Assembly (NCBI GenBank): GCA_029880265.1 | Contig: JAOUOT010000009.1 | Span: forward strand, 1-64,000 | Direction: 5' to 3' | Length of the DNA: 64,000 bases | Origin: Spirochaetia bacterium | Lineage (GTDB): Bacteria; Spirochaetota; Leptospiria; Turneriellales; JAOUOS01 | Part shown: piece after piece, positions 1 through 8,312 of the stretch | Numbering within the stretch: the stretch's first letter is position 1 | Layout: each line of letters begins with the position of its first letter | Made by a program: the position numbers and the translations under genes | Notes under the pieces: generated by a model | Databases searched by the model: none | What the model was told of the DNA's origin: nothing | Seen by the model: only the letters and a program-made list of their open reading frames with translations

Positions 1-527
1 CAGATTTGAAAAATATTCTGAAAGATAATAGTTTTGATGCTCACCTTGTTTTTGATGAAAATATCCAGGGTATTGATGATAAATCTTTAATAAATATTTC
101 TAAAAAAGAAAATAGAATATTCTTAACGATGGATTTAGATTTTTCTGATATTCGTGAAGGGTGTAATCCTATTATCTCAAGATGCGGCAATCATTTCTCT
201 TATAATGAAATTCACAGTCAGGTAAGAAATAAAATAAGTAACCATGAAAATCGAGAGTACACATATGTCTTTGAACATTTCGGTAAATATGATGAAGAGA
301 ATAAAGCGGTTTTAACCGCCTTAACAAATGAAATGGAAAGAAGGCTGAATATAGAAATGCAAGCATTAATCGATAAATATGAGAATTGCAAAACTGTAAA
401 CTCTTACAAAGGTACTGGCTATGTTAGCAGAAAAGAAAGAGAGCGCAGAGAATCATTTCGAACGCCAGATTATAAGGCAAAAATTCAAAGCATTGTTAAA
501 GTGGTTAAGAGTGAGATAGGGGGTTGA
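1..527 (+). CDS. PIN-like (DUF5615-type) protein, 5' end outside window
   Basis: The reading frame is already open at the window edge. A TTG at position 6 could start it, but the match to DUF5615-type PIN-like proteins is missing its first dozen or so residues (the usual LLDEN start), so the true start probably lies upstream. Visible signature: FDAHLVFDENIQGIDDKSL, then RIFLTMDLDFSDI, which is the family's conserved T-x-D-x-D-F segment. After that, about 115 residues are unlike the usual short tail of the family; they are charged, with a run KERERR near residue 145, and I do not recognise them. Family members are toxin-like nuclease-fold proteins often found in toxin-antitoxin pairs; no partner is visible. 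It could be a fusion, or an in-frame deletion joining two genes. Family call moderate, function inferred. Confidence 0.55.
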   Translation, partial: DLKNILKDNSFDAHLVFDENIQGIDDKSLINISKKENRIFLTMDLDFSDIREGCNPIISRCGNHFSYNEIHSQVRNKISNHENREYTYVFEHFGKYDEENKAVLTALTNEMERRLNIEMQALIDKYENCKTVNSYKGTGYVSRKERERRESFRTPDYKAKIQSIVKVVKSEIGG

Positions 528-532
528 GTATT

Positions 533-567
533 CTGTTAGCCACGTATCTTTAGTGCGTGGCTAACAG
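533..567. repeat. Perfect 12-bp inverted repeat after the PIN-like gene
   Basis: Arms CTGTTAGCCACG (533-544) and CGTGGCTAACAG (556-567) are perfectly complementary around an 11-nt loop, a few bases after the stop codon of the PIN-like gene. The 3' side has no T-run, so a standard intrinsic terminator is not well supported. It may still end that transcript, or be the edge of a small mobile or cassette-like element. Confidence 0.7.
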
Positions 568-590
568 ATGGCGATGGTCAAATTGGCGGG

Positions 591-660
591 AACATTGCGA
601 GGCAGGGAGGCCTCGCCTCTGGGGTGTGCTGAGCATGCTTGTCCCGAGCGAAGTCGAGGG
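591..660. repeat. GC-rich dispersed-repeat segment inside the HepT remnant
   Basis: This stretch is much richer in G and C than its surroundings. It shares short exact words with the gap upstream of uvrA: AACATTGCGAGG (591-602) recurs at 52915-52926, GCGAGGCAGGGA (597-608) recurs reverse-complemented at 52715-52726, and TGTGCTGAGC (625-634) recurs reverse-complemented within 52977-53000. The text around 625-659 resembles the short CTGAGC...TTGTC...GAAG-type repeats seen in many environmental genomes. It looks like a non-coding repeat that landed in, or recombined with, a toxin gene. Confidence 0.5.
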
Positions 661-842
661 GATGTGCGGCCGAAGCGGCTAAAAATATTCCGAAAAAAGT
701 TTATAAACAATATCCCGATGTGCCATGGAAAACGTTCGCCGGCTTTAGGGACAGATTGATTCACGCATATTTTGATGTAAATCTTGACATTGTGTGGAGA
801 GCTGTTCAACAGATTGATAGTTTACTCGAAAAATTAAAGTAA
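661..842 (+). pseudogene. C-terminal remnant of a HepT-like (DUF86) HEPN toxin
   Basis: The translated end reads AAKNIPKKVYKQYPDVPW and then FRDRLIHAYFDVNLDIVW, which is the C-terminal half of HepT-like HEPN ribonucleases, including the catalytic R-x4-H-x-Y motif (RDRLIHAY). The N-terminal half is absent; its place is taken by the GC-rich repeat at 591-660. No MntA-type nucleotidyltransferase partner is next to it. A short open frame with an alternative start at 639 (TTG) would add repeat-derived residues and is unlikely to make a folded toxin. I call it a decayed toxin-antitoxin locus. Confidence 0.6.
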
Positions 843-844
843 AT

Positions 845-1291
845 CTAGTTTTTAATAAATTCTTTTCTTACCGCAAGCAAAGGCATGATTAATAAAATAA
901 ATAAGAAAGAATTTAAAATCGCGTTTTGCCAAAACCCTTTCGATATTGAAAATAAAGTATCTGATACAAACCAGGCGACAATAGAAATTGTCATATAATA
1001 CCAGCTTTCAAGATTTCCTTTTCGAAAAGGGCCAACAAGTATCAGAAGTAAGAGAATACTCCAGCCAAACATAACGGCTCCTAGAACTGCATGCGTTAAC
1101 TCAATATATTTTACGGCGTTTGAACTAAAACCGCTTTCAATTGTATTTGATTGCGAATAGATTAACAGACTAAACCCTTTAATAGTTAAGTTTGGCATGA
1201 TAATCATACAGATACTAATCAACATGACCACACTAATTACTGACATAAGCCAGTAATACCAGAAAACAGAAAATTTTAGTTTTTCATTCAT
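845..1291 (-). CDS. Hypothetical four-helix membrane protein
   Basis: A 148-residue protein with four hydrophobic segments, roughly residues 10-32, 68-88, 98-115 and 124-142, and a short polar segment of about 35 residues between the first two that probably faces outside. The start follows the usual N-terminal positive charge (MNEKLK). I do not recognise a family; the layout is like small DoxX- or DUF-type membrane proteins but no signature residues are visible. It lies tail-to-tail with the HepT remnant, with only two bases between, and about 90 bases downstream of the DUF4160/DUF2442 pair on the same strand. It is probably an accessory gene and may not be co-transcribed with its neighbours. 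Confidence 0.6.
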   Translation of the reverse strand: MNEKLKFSVFWYYWLMSVISVVMLISICMIIMPNLTIKGFSLLIYSQSNTIESGFSSNAVKYIELTHAVLGAVMFGWSILLLLILVGPFRKGNLESWYYMTISIVAWFVSDTLFSISKGFWQNAILNSFLFILLIMPLLAVRKEFIKN

Positions 1292-1378
1292 GTTATTTTG
1301 CTATCGATATCATGTGTATAGGCTCTGAAAAGAGTTCTAATATTTTCAAAATGTGACTTCTCTTTGTATTATATGCTC

Positions 1379-1630
1379 TTATCTTTTTCTATCGCCAACG
1401 CCTTGTAGCAATCCTGCTACACTAATATCTTCATCAAGTTCATCCCAATGTATGCCAATGCCTCCCCCGCTAAGTTCATATTTTTCCAATTGGCTTGGGG
1501 TTGCTCTTTCTAATCTGGGAAAATAAGAAAATGGCACCGACAACTCTCTGCCATCTTCTAAATGAATTGTAAAATTATATTTACTAAAGGTCACTTTTGT
1601 TGCCTTAGGTTCAGATATTAAAGTACTCAT
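1379..1630 (-). CDS. DUF2442 family protein
   Basis: An 83-residue protein matching the DUF2442 pattern: F-x-x-x-x-x-x-x-x-x-L-x-D-G-R-E-L-x-V-P-x-x-x-F-P-R-L, a short linker with Q-L-x-x-Y-x-x-S-G-G-G-I-G-I-H-W, then D-E-D-I-S-V-A-G-L-L. Its start overlaps the end of the DUF4160 gene by 20 bases, so the two are translated together. DUF4160 and DUF2442 genes are commonly adjacent in bacterial accessory regions and are sometimes labelled a toxin-antitoxin-like pair; the biochemical function is not established to my knowledge. Family assignment is confident, role is not. Confidence 0.8.
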   Translation of the reverse strand: MSTLISEPKATKVTFSKYNFTIHLEDGRELSVPFSYFPRLERATPSQLEKYELSGGGIGIHWDELDEDISVAGLLQGVGDRKR

Positions 1631-1856
1631 TCCATTTCTCCATCATAAAAGTTTTATTTTCTTTTACCTTCTCTAATAATTGTTTTAATTCTTTTGAATT
1701 AAAGCCCCATGATTCTGATAACTTAACATCAGGCATTAACCAAAATTTTGCCAAATTGCCTGATTTTCTAACATGAACATGGGCTGGTTCAAGCGGCTCT
1801 CCTTCATTTGAAAAGAAAAAGAATTTGTATCCGTTCCATTCAAATATTTTAGGCAT
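1611..1856 (-). CDS. DUF4160 family protein
   Basis: An 81-residue protein with the DUF4160 signature: MPKIFEWNGYKFFFFSNEG, then the conserved PAHVHVRKSG (H-x-H), an acid/aromatic strand and L-x-x-L-L-x-x-V. It is the first gene of a two-gene unit with the DUF2442 protein, the stop of one overlapping the start of the next. The H-V-H motif gives a possible metal or catalytic site, but no activity is known to me. Base composition matches the surroundings. The pair may be a small defence or toxin-antitoxin-like module, inferred from context only. Confidence 0.8.
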   Translation of the reverse strand: MPKIFEWNGYKFFFFSNEGEPLEPAHVHVRKSGNLAKFWLMPDVKLSESWGFNSKELKQLLEKVKENKTFMMEKWNEYFNI

Positions 1857-1984
1857 TGTATCAATTTACATACTTAAATTATAGTGACAATAATAAAAAA
1901 AACAACTTTTTATCGTTAAAATAATCAAATCATTATAATAGTTTGATAGAAATTTTATTAATAACAGAAAAAATCCATCAATGC

Positions 1985-3364
1985 TTATTTATAATACTCT
2001 TTCGCGAGATTCGTAACTTTTGTAATAAAATCAGTTTTGGCTTTCGTATATGTTATGCGGTCACCCTTGTGTTCTTTTGACAGTTTTATTTTTAAATCGC
2101 TGTATTCTTTAGCAGCTTTTGAATGCTCAATAAGATAGTCTCTAAACAATAATCTTTCCCATAATTCAAAAGCGGCTTCAATCATATGAATATGATGTGT
2201 TCTGTTACCATGGTCATCACGTTTGATAAACCACGCGTAAAATGGTGGGGTATCGTCGCCAAATGAAGGCCGCCAAAAATAATCATAGCCTTGTGCCTCA
2301 AGAACGGGCGCAACTTTACTTTTGGTTTTTTCAAGACTTTCGACTTCGACCAGCATATCAATAATTGGTTTAGCTGATAGACCGGGGACGGCGGTACTGC
2401 CGAAATGTTCAATTCGTTTTATAAAACCAGACGGCACACAAGATAGTAAATGATCCCGCTCGGTTTCAAACATATTTACCCAAATAGGGTTATAAGATTC
2501 AATGGAGATTTCTTCTTTTAAAACACGGTTTATTTTTTGTTCAAGAGTTTCTTTTACCGCGACTGCCTTGAAAAAAGTATAACAAAATACTCCATTTGCT
2601 TCTGCTGTTTTGTACAAAGCTTTGATGCCTTTATCAAATGTGTTTTTGTCAATTAAACCTTCGTTTACAGCCGTTTCGCGTATACCTTTTATCATTGCCG
2701 TGAAAGTGTTTTTTGTAAAGCCTTCAACAAATTTTGGTTTGCTTGAATCAACATATACAAATCGGGGAGAGACGCTAACAGAACTAAATCCTGAAGTATC
2801 TAAAAGAGGGTAGAGCTCTCTGCCTATATTGGCATTGCCGCCCGCTTTCGCTTGTAACTGTACCTGGCAATCAATTGCTTTGCGCGCGTTTTCATTATCA
2901 GGATGAAAAAAAGCTGAACCATGGTCGCCTTCTATAACAGTAATTGTACCGCCTTTTTTAAGAAGTCTTTTTAAAGAATTTAGCGCCTTTTGCGGTTGGG
3001 CTAAATGTTCAAGAACAAAGCATACAAAAACATAATCAAACGACTCCGGTTCAAAAGAAAGATTATATAAATCTCCCTGTTGAAAATTTACATTTTTCAA
3101 TTTAGCGTTTTCAATTTTCTTTTTAGCTTCAATGAGCGAATTCTCAGAAATGTCAATAGAGGTAATTTGAGCATCAGGGCTGTTGCGGGCCAAAGTTATT
3201 GTTTGCGCGCCTACGCCGCAGCCTGCCTCAAGAACCTTGCTGCCAGCAGGGTAAGAAGTGTCAGAGTGCAATAATTCTACAAGGGTTACAGCCTGATCTT
3301 GCAAACGCGTGCTTTCATGCAAATTGTATCCGTGTACATATTTTTTATGAATTGAATCATTCAT
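1985..3364 (-). CDS. Fusion of SAM-dependent methyltransferase and GrpB (UPF0157) domains
   Basis: A 459-residue protein with two clear domains. Residues about 1-270 are a class I methyltransferase: motif I VLEAGCGVGAQT, the acidic end of strand 2 (ITSIDIS), and FDYVFVCFVLEHL with the following proline-rich loop. Residues about 278-459 are a GrpB domain, a nucleotidyltransferase-fold family, showing RIEHFGSTAVPGL, KPIIDMLVEV, the H-H-I-H-M segment and the LLFRDYL helix. The two join without a frameshift and the sequence is AT-rich like its neighbours. GrpB domains are known fused to GNAT domains; I do not recall this methyltransferase pairing as common. Such proteins often modify small molecules or nucleotides; the substrate cannot be read from sequence. 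It is monocistronic, read away from the small-ORF gap at 3365-3669. Confidence 0.85.
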   Translation of the reverse strand: MNDSIHKKYVHGYNLHESTRLQDQAVTLVELLHSDTSYPAGSKVLEAGCGVGAQTITLARNSPDAQITSIDISENSLIEAKKKIENAKLKNVNFQQGDLYNLSFEPESFDYVFVCFVLEHLAQPQKALNSLKRLLKKGGTITVIEGDHGSAFFHPDNENARKAIDCQVQLQAKAGGNANIGRELYPLLDTSGFSSVSVSPRFVYVDSSKPKFVEGFTKNTFTAMIKGIRETAVNEGLIDKNTFDKGIKALYKTAEANGVFCYTFFKAVAVKETLEQKINRVLKEEISIESYNPIWVNMFETERDHLLSCVPSGFIKRIEHFGSTAVPGLSAKPIIDMLVEVESLEKTKSKVAPVLEAQGYDYFWRPSFGDDTPPFYAWFIKRDDHGNRTHHIHMIEAAFELWERLLFRDYLIEHSKAAKEYSDLKIKLSKEHKGDRITYTKAKTDFITKVTNLAKEYYK

Positions 3365-3669
3365 ATATATTAATTTCTCAGAAAGTCATGACAGATATTT
3401 TGTTTGAATATAATGTAAAGAAGATTTTATAAATAAACATTATGACTGTATTGCGTCGCCGTTTGAAAAGTAGGTAGTCGAATTAATCACAAGAAAATTT
3501 GCTCATGGTTTTGCCATGCCTCGAAGAGATAGGATCTTTAATAATGATACTATCTTTGTCCCATCCCGTAGATTAAATAAAATGATACAAGGGATGCGTC
3601 AAGAAAAATTTGTGGTAGAAGAAATACTTTACGATTAATCATCATTTATTTTGATAGGTTTTTATCATT
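3365..3669. other. Intergenic gap with a possible small ORF
   Basis: About 300 bases between the methyltransferase-GrpB gene (minus) and the first GNAT (plus). One frame is open from 3474 to 3638 (+), with an ATG at 3516 giving a 40-residue basic peptide beginning MPRRDRIFNNDTIF. No good ribosome binding site is visible and I recognise no family, so it is a weak candidate or a gene fragment. The rest should hold the promoters of the two flanking genes; I could not pick out a convincing pair of boxes. Confidence 0.3.
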
Positions 3670-4200
3670 ATGTTTAAAGAAATTGTAACTGAAAGATTAC
3701 GTCTTCGAAAAATAAAATTATCAGACGCCAAAAGCATGTTTTTGTATGCCGCCAATAAAGAAACTACCAGGTATATGGGATGGCAAACTCATAACTCAAT
3801 TGAAGAAACTAATGAGTATTTGAAAAGTATAATGCCATTATATAAAACAAAAAAATATTATGACTGGGCCATAGAATTAAAAGAAAACGGCAAAATGATT
3901 GGCACATGCGGTTTTGTCAATGTACAGACTAACAAAGAATTTGCTGAAATTGGTTACATCATACATCAAGATTACCACAAAAAAGGCTATGGTACCGAAG
4001 CGGTTCAAAGTCTTATTGAATTCGGGTTTAAAACTTTGCGGCTAACAAAAATATACGCTAGAATATACAAAGAAAATAAGATATCTATTCGGCTTGCTAA
4101 AAAATGCGGATTTACACTTGAAGTACAGCCTGAACACCCTTTAACCAAAGATCACATTTGTTCCGGCGCTTTAAGTTATAGTATTAAAAACGCAGAGTAA
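3670..4200 (+). CDS. GNAT acetyltransferase, RimJ/RimL type
   Basis: A 176-residue Gcn5-related N-acetyltransferase of the RimJ/RimL (Acetyltransf_3) branch. It opens with the typical TERLRLRKIKLSDAKSMF, has strand beta-4 as AEIGYIIHQDYHKKGYGTEA (acetyl-CoA pyrophosphate loop HKKGYG) and the later KIYARIYKENKISIRLAKKCGF, where the conserved N-x-x-S-x-x-L-x-x-K-x-G-F helix is intact. Family members acetylate N-terminal amines, ribosomal proteins or small-molecule amines; the substrate here is unknown. It stands alone between two oppositely oriented genes in a strip of accessory enzymes, so it is more likely a small-molecule or resistance-type enzyme than a core RimJ. Family call firm. Confidence 0.85.
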   Translation: MFKEIVTERLRLRKIKLSDAKSMFLYAANKETTRYMGWQTHNSIEETNEYLKSIMPLYKTKKYYDWAIELKENGKMIGTCGFVNVQTNKEFAEIGYIIHQDYHKKGYGTEAVQSLIEFGFKTLRLTKIYARIYKENKISIRLAKKCGFTLEVQPEHPLTKDHICSGALSYSIKNAE

Positions 4201-4248
4201 GCCAATAAAAACAAAATTTAAACAGCAAAATTATTCTATCATAATCAA

Positions 4249-4755
4249 TTATGAATTTGTTTCCTGCAATGATTTTTCAAAAAATAAAAAATCCCTATCT
4301 CCTCTTTTGAAATCGCGTGAAGGATTATGAATGAATCCGTATGCTTTGTATAACTTATGCGCCGTATACATATTTACCTGCGTCCATAACAGCATTTTAG
4401 TATAACCAGTATTGTTTACGCTTTCTAACAATTCTTCAATTAGAAGCTTGGCTAACCCCTTGTTTCTAAATTTGGGTTTTACTCCCAGTAAATGCATTTC
4501 AATTTCATAGGTTTTCGCGAAAAGTTTGGCAGAAGAATTGTAATCTACACCAATTACCATACCTGCAATTTCATTTGAAGCAATTTCACGGGCGCAATAG
4601 ATTACTCCCCGGTTTCTAATGCTTGCGGGTGAAAATGATGTCTTAAATTTATTCAAATCTATGAAGCCTTCGTCAAGGTATGCTTCTTTCAATATTTCTG
4701 TAATTTCATTATCCGCAAGTTTAAGTTCGCCAGAGGTACCAATCTTGAATTTCAT
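4249..4755 (-). CDS. GNAT acetyltransferase
   Basis: A 168-residue single-domain GNAT. The core is visible as EIEMHLLGVKPKFRNKGLAKLLIEELL, where the loop FRNKGLA is the Q/R-x-x-G-x-G/A acetyl-CoA site, followed by KMLLWTQVNMYTAHKLYKAYGFI with the family's A-x-x-L-Y-x-x-x-G-F end. The N-terminal 45 residues are typical but not diagnostic of a substrate. It is convergent with the preceding GNAT, about 50 bases apart, and belongs to a different GNAT subfamily, so they are not a recent duplication. Substrate unknown. Confidence 0.82.
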   Translation of the reverse strand: MKFKIGTSGELKLADNEITEILKEAYLDEGFIDLNKFKTSFSPASIRNRGVIYCAREIASNEIAGMVIGVDYNSSAKLFAKTYEIEMHLLGVKPKFRNKGLAKLLIEELLESVNNTGYTKMLLWTQVNMYTAHKLYKAYGFIHNPSRDFKRGDRDFLFFEKSLQETNS

Positions 4756-4900
4756 TATTCAGTTTCGCCGGTATGTTTGTTTCATTTTTATAAATATGTT
4801 TTCAAATAAATAAACAGTAAGTCAAAAAGTATTTTAGATGTCTGTGCTTCTCTTGAAGCGATAGAAACGCTATATGCGACTTGTCAAAAGTTAATCTCGC

Positions 4901-6877
4901 CTAAAGATATTCATCTGCAACAAACTGCAAATTTTGGGGCTTTCCCATAAGGGCCAGAAGATCGCCGGTTTTTATTTCGGTATTGCCGCTTAATTCTGAA
5001 ATCATTTCATTTTTGCGCTTTATGGCCAATATCCTGACAGAATAAATTTTGTTTAGTCTTAGTTCTGCCAGAGTTTTTCCTGAAATGGGGCTTTTTTCTT
5101 TAACCGTATAAGAAATAATTTCAAAGTCAGAGAGAAAATCATGCACATCCATGGCTTTGGCTGTTTTTCTTGTGAAACTGCTGAACATTTCATAGTTATC
5201 AAATCTTATTTCGTTTACAAATTTTTCAATTTCATCCCGCGGCACAAGATATTTTGTTAGAACCTTGGTGAATATTTCTATGGATGTTTCAAATTCTTCG
5301 GGCACTACATCGCTCGCGCCTAATGAATAGAGATCATGAATTTCTTTAATATACCGGGTTCTTACAATTATATGAATAAGGGGGTTTGTCTTTCGTATTG
5401 TTTTAATGATTCTTCGCGTAGCATGAGGATCCGAAATTGCGATGACGGCAATTCTTGCTTTTTCAATATTTAGATGATGAAGCACCGCCTCATTAACCGC
5501 GTCTCCGTAGTAAATGCTAATGCCCTTGGCTTTTTCTTCTTTTACGGTTTCAGGGTTCATCTCAATAACAGTATAAGATATACCGCTTCTTTCGCAGGCC
5601 TTTGCCAGATTTCTTCCGTTTAGGCCGAAACCGATGATTATGATGTGATCCGTTTTCTTTGTCCATTTTTTACCGCTTACAATATGCAGGTCTCTTTTCC
5701 ATTTTTTTGGAAAGGGAAATTTCAGAAGAAAATCTGACATTTTAGGGGCAAAGGTCAAAATAAAAGCCGTTGTAGACATCGAGAGTACGGCGACCGAGAG
5801 AAAAGTCTGATAAGAGTTCATGGTTAAAATATTCAGGCTTAACCCTGATTTTACCAGAATAAAAGAGAATTCCCCCACCTGGCTTAAGGCAACCCCGACC
5901 ATAATTCCCGTGCGAAGAGGATACCCTAATAGAAGAGTAACCATACCCGCGATTAGGGCTTTTACTACAAGAAGGCCAAGCGTTAATCCCAGTATCTTAA
6001 AGGGAATACTTAAAAAGAAATCAATATTTAGAAGCATGCCTATTGATATAAAGAAAAAACTCATGAAAACATCTTTAAAAGGCAGAATGTTTCCGAGCGC
6101 CTCGTGACTGTATTCCGATTCTGATATGATAAGCCCGGCCAGAAACGCCCCAAGGGCAAGCGAAAGCCCGATGCTGGCGGTAAGCCATACAATGAGAAGG
6201 CAGACGGCGAATATGCTTAACAGAAAAAGCTCTTTTAAGCGGGTTTTGGTGATTTGAAAAAGTAAAAAAGGCACAATCCATTTTGTCGCCGCGTAAACTA
6301 AAACGACAATCAGGGCCGCTTTTAGCAGCAGCCCTCCCATGTTTGAACTGTCTGAGATACCGCTTCCCGCAAGAAGCGGCACAAGCAGCATCATGGGTAC
6401 AATGACTAGGTCTTGAAAAATTAGTATCCCGAATGTGGTACTGCCGTGAGGGGTATCTATTTCGGCTCTTTCTTGAATTAGTTTTAATACAATGGCGGTA
6501 CTGCTAAATGAGATTAAAATTCCCATTAGAAGAGCTTCTTCAAAAGAGTAGCCTCGAATCTTCTCAAGAAAGAAAAAAACTAAGATAGTCAAAAAAACCT
6601 GTAAAGAACCGCCTAATAATACAGATTTCTTTAGTTTTAAAAGATGCCGAAACGAAAATTCAATGCCTATGGCAAAAAGAAGAAGAACAATGCCTATTTC
6701 GGCAAGTACATCCACCTGGTTTACTTCGCTAATTATAGCCAGCCCATAGGGTCCGGCTATAATGCCGGTGGCGAGGTATCCTACGATAGCGGGTATTTTT
6801 AATTTGTGGCAGAGAAGCAATACGCCTACAGAGAGCGCGAATATGATTACAATATCGTTTAATAAAGGAATGTGCAT
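4901..6877 (-). CDS. Kef/CPA2-type monovalent cation:proton antiporter with RCK domains
   Basis: A 658-residue protein of CPA2 architecture. Residues about 1-385 form a dozen or so membrane helices, with the family's LLLFAIGIEFSFRHL and the GALLMGILISFSSTAIVLK-like segment; A-L-G-A-F-L-A-G-L-I-I-S-E-S-E-Y and V-G-E-F-S-F-I-L follow. Residues about 412-530 are a TrkA-N/RCK domain with the nucleotide loop IIGFGLNGRN, and the end (about 575-658) is a TrkA-C domain. Such proteins exchange K+ or Na+ for H+ across the inner membrane under nucleotide or ligand control. It has no KefF-type partner next door. It is transcribed divergently from the FIST gene across a gap of about 300 bases. Ion specificity cannot be decided from sequence. 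Confidence 0.88.
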   Translation of the reverse strand: MHIPLLNDIVIIFALSVGVLLLCHKLKIPAIVGYLATGIIAGPYGLAIISEVNQVDVLAEIGIVLLLFAIGIEFSFRHLLKLKKSVLLGGSLQVFLTILVFFFLEKIRGYSFEEALLMGILISFSSTAIVLKLIQERAEIDTPHGSTTFGILIFQDLVIVPMMLLVPLLAGSGISDSSNMGGLLLKAALIVVLVYAATKWIVPFLLFQITKTRLKELFLLSIFAVCLLIVWLTASIGLSLALGAFLAGLIISESEYSHEALGNILPFKDVFMSFFFISIGMLLNIDFFLSIPFKILGLTLGLLVVKALIAGMVTLLLGYPLRTGIMVGVALSQVGEFSFILVKSGLSLNILTMNSYQTFLSVAVLSMSTTAFILTFAPKMSDFLLKFPFPKKWKRDLHIVSGKKWTKKTDHIIIIGFGLNGRNLAKACERSGISYTVIEMNPETVKEEKAKGISIYYGDAVNEAVLHHLNIEKARIAVIAISDPHATRRIIKTIRKTNPLIHIIVRTRYIKEIHDLYSLGASDVVPEEFETSIEIFTKVLTKYLVPRDEIEKFVNEIRFDNYEMFSSFTRKTAKAMDVHDFLSDFEIISYTVKEKSPISGKTLAELRLNKIYSVRILAIKRKNEMISELSGNTEIKTGDLLALMGKPQNLQFVADEYL

Positions 6878-7173
6878 TTAGTTTTTCCGTTTCGTCTAAA
6901 TATAAAATTCATAATCTTATTCTGATTTCTATAAGCAACAATTTTTTTAGGCGGTTATTTAAAAATTTAAACAGAAATAGAAAAAAACCGCAATTCATGC
7001 AGGTATGCAATATATGGAGATAATTTCGACGAAAGTAAATAAATTCAATGGAAAAAAATATTTAAAAACATACAAAAAATAGACCATGAGAAAAAGATAT
7101 AGTATCATACTAAAATGATTTATTAATATTGTGCCATAAGAGGGCCTTAAATGTGCGTGAATGAGCTAAACCG
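6878..7173. other. Divergent promoter region, antiporter / FIST gene
   Basis: Just under 300 bases of very AT-rich DNA between two divergently read genes, so it must carry both promoters. A small palindrome AGTATCATACT lies around 7104-7114. I saw no convincing sigma-70, sigma-54 or sigma-28 pair and no open frame worth calling. Confidence 0.4.
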
Positions 7174-8301
7174 ATGTCAAAGGTAAACTTTTTTGAAAAT
7201 TATAACGAAGAAAAAATTCAAGATGTCTTAAACGGGCAGTCTGGCAAAGATGCCGTCATTTTTGCGATGTTTGCCGAGAAAGAAAAAAACGCGGTAAAAA
7301 AACTTCAAAAAGAATGCGCTAAAAAAAACATAAAATTATTGGGTATGGTTTTTCCCTCTCTTCTTGATAAAAACGGATTTCATGAAAACGGAGTCTTGTT
7401 ATATGCCCCCGATAAAATAAAAAAAGCGGCAATATTTGAAGATGTTCCGCTTTCTAAAAAAGCTCTTTCAGATTATATGAAAAATATCAGCGCGTCTTTT
7501 TTGCCCGAGTTTTCAAGGGCCTATAAAAGTTCATTATATATGGTATTTGACGCGATGCTGCCCAACATTGCTTCTTTTTTAGATATTTTGTATGAAGAGA
7601 TGGGCAGCGAAGTTAATTATGTAGGAATCAACGCCGGCAGCGAGACCTTTTTGCCGATGCCTTGTTTATTTGATAATGAAAGAGAATATAATAATTCGGT
7701 GTTGATGGTTTTATTTGACGAAGAAAGCGAGACGATCATTGAACACGGGTATACGGTTCCCGAAAAGAGACTGATTGCCACTTCGGCATCGGGCAATAAA
7801 ATTGTTCATATTGACTGGAGACCCGCTTTTGAAGTTTATAAAGAAGTGATAAGAGAAAGCTATTCTCATGAAATCACAAAAGATACCTTTTATGAAAACA
7901 GCGTACATTTTCCTTTTGGCATTATTTTGGCGAGCGGCGAGATTCTGGTTAGAATTCCGGTTAAGCTTGAAGAAGACGGCTCTTTGTTTTGCGTTGGAGA
8001 AATTCCCGAAAACTCAATGATTACGCTTTTAAAGGCTCCTGACAGAGATAAATTAGAGACGCCGGCGGTTCTTATGAAACGAATATCTAAAAATAATAAA
8101 GCCGCAAACTTTCTTTATTATTGCGCCGGCAGAAGAATGCATATGAGAGAAAACGCCGTTTATGAAATAAAAGAATTAGCGAGATTAAAGAAAGATTTTA
8201 ATTTTTTTGGGGCCTTAACTTTAGGAGAAGCGGGCAGCTTAAGCGGGAAGGGATATCCGGCGTTTCACAACGGTACGCTGGTATTTACGCAGCTAAGTTA
8301 A
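7174..8301 (+). CDS. FIST N/C domain sensory protein
   Basis: A 375-residue soluble protein with the FIST layout: an N-terminal alpha/beta FIST domain (to about residue 215, including YVGINAGSETF, where family members have G-x-x-A-G/S) and a C-terminal FIST_C domain ending FNFFGALTLGEAGSLSG followed by G-x-x-x-F-H-N-G-T-L-V. FIST proteins are intracellular sensors; NosP-type members bind haem and sense nitric oxide, others are thought to bind small molecules. It lies 11 bases upstream of a PAS-GGDEF-EAL gene on the same strand, the classic pairing in which FIST controls cyclic-di-GMP turnover. No haem ligand can be assigned by eye. Confidence 0.85.
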   Translation: MSKVNFFENYNEEKIQDVLNGQSGKDAVIFAMFAEKEKNAVKKLQKECAKKNIKLLGMVFPSLLDKNGFHENGVLLYAPDKIKKAAIFEDVPLSKKALSDYMKNISASFLPEFSRAYKSSLYMVFDAMLPNIASFLDILYEEMGSEVNYVGINAGSETFLPMPCLFDNEREYNNSVLMVLFDEESETIIEHGYTVPEKRLIATSASGNKIVHIDWRPAFEVYKEVIRESYSHEITKDTFYENSVHFPFGIILASGEILVRIPVKLEEDGSLFCVGEIPENSMITLLKAPDRDKLETPAVLMKRISKNNKAANFLYYCAGRRMHMRENAVYEIKELARLKKDFNFFGALTLGEAGSLSGKGYPAFHNGTLVFTQLS

Positions 8302-8312
8302 CTTGTATAATT

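Noticed and set aside
1..4800. Integron cassette array, suggested by GNATs, toxin remnants and the 12-bp inverted repeat
   Set aside because: No integrase is present, the repeat has its core-like words in the wrong order for attC, and genes lie in both orientations.
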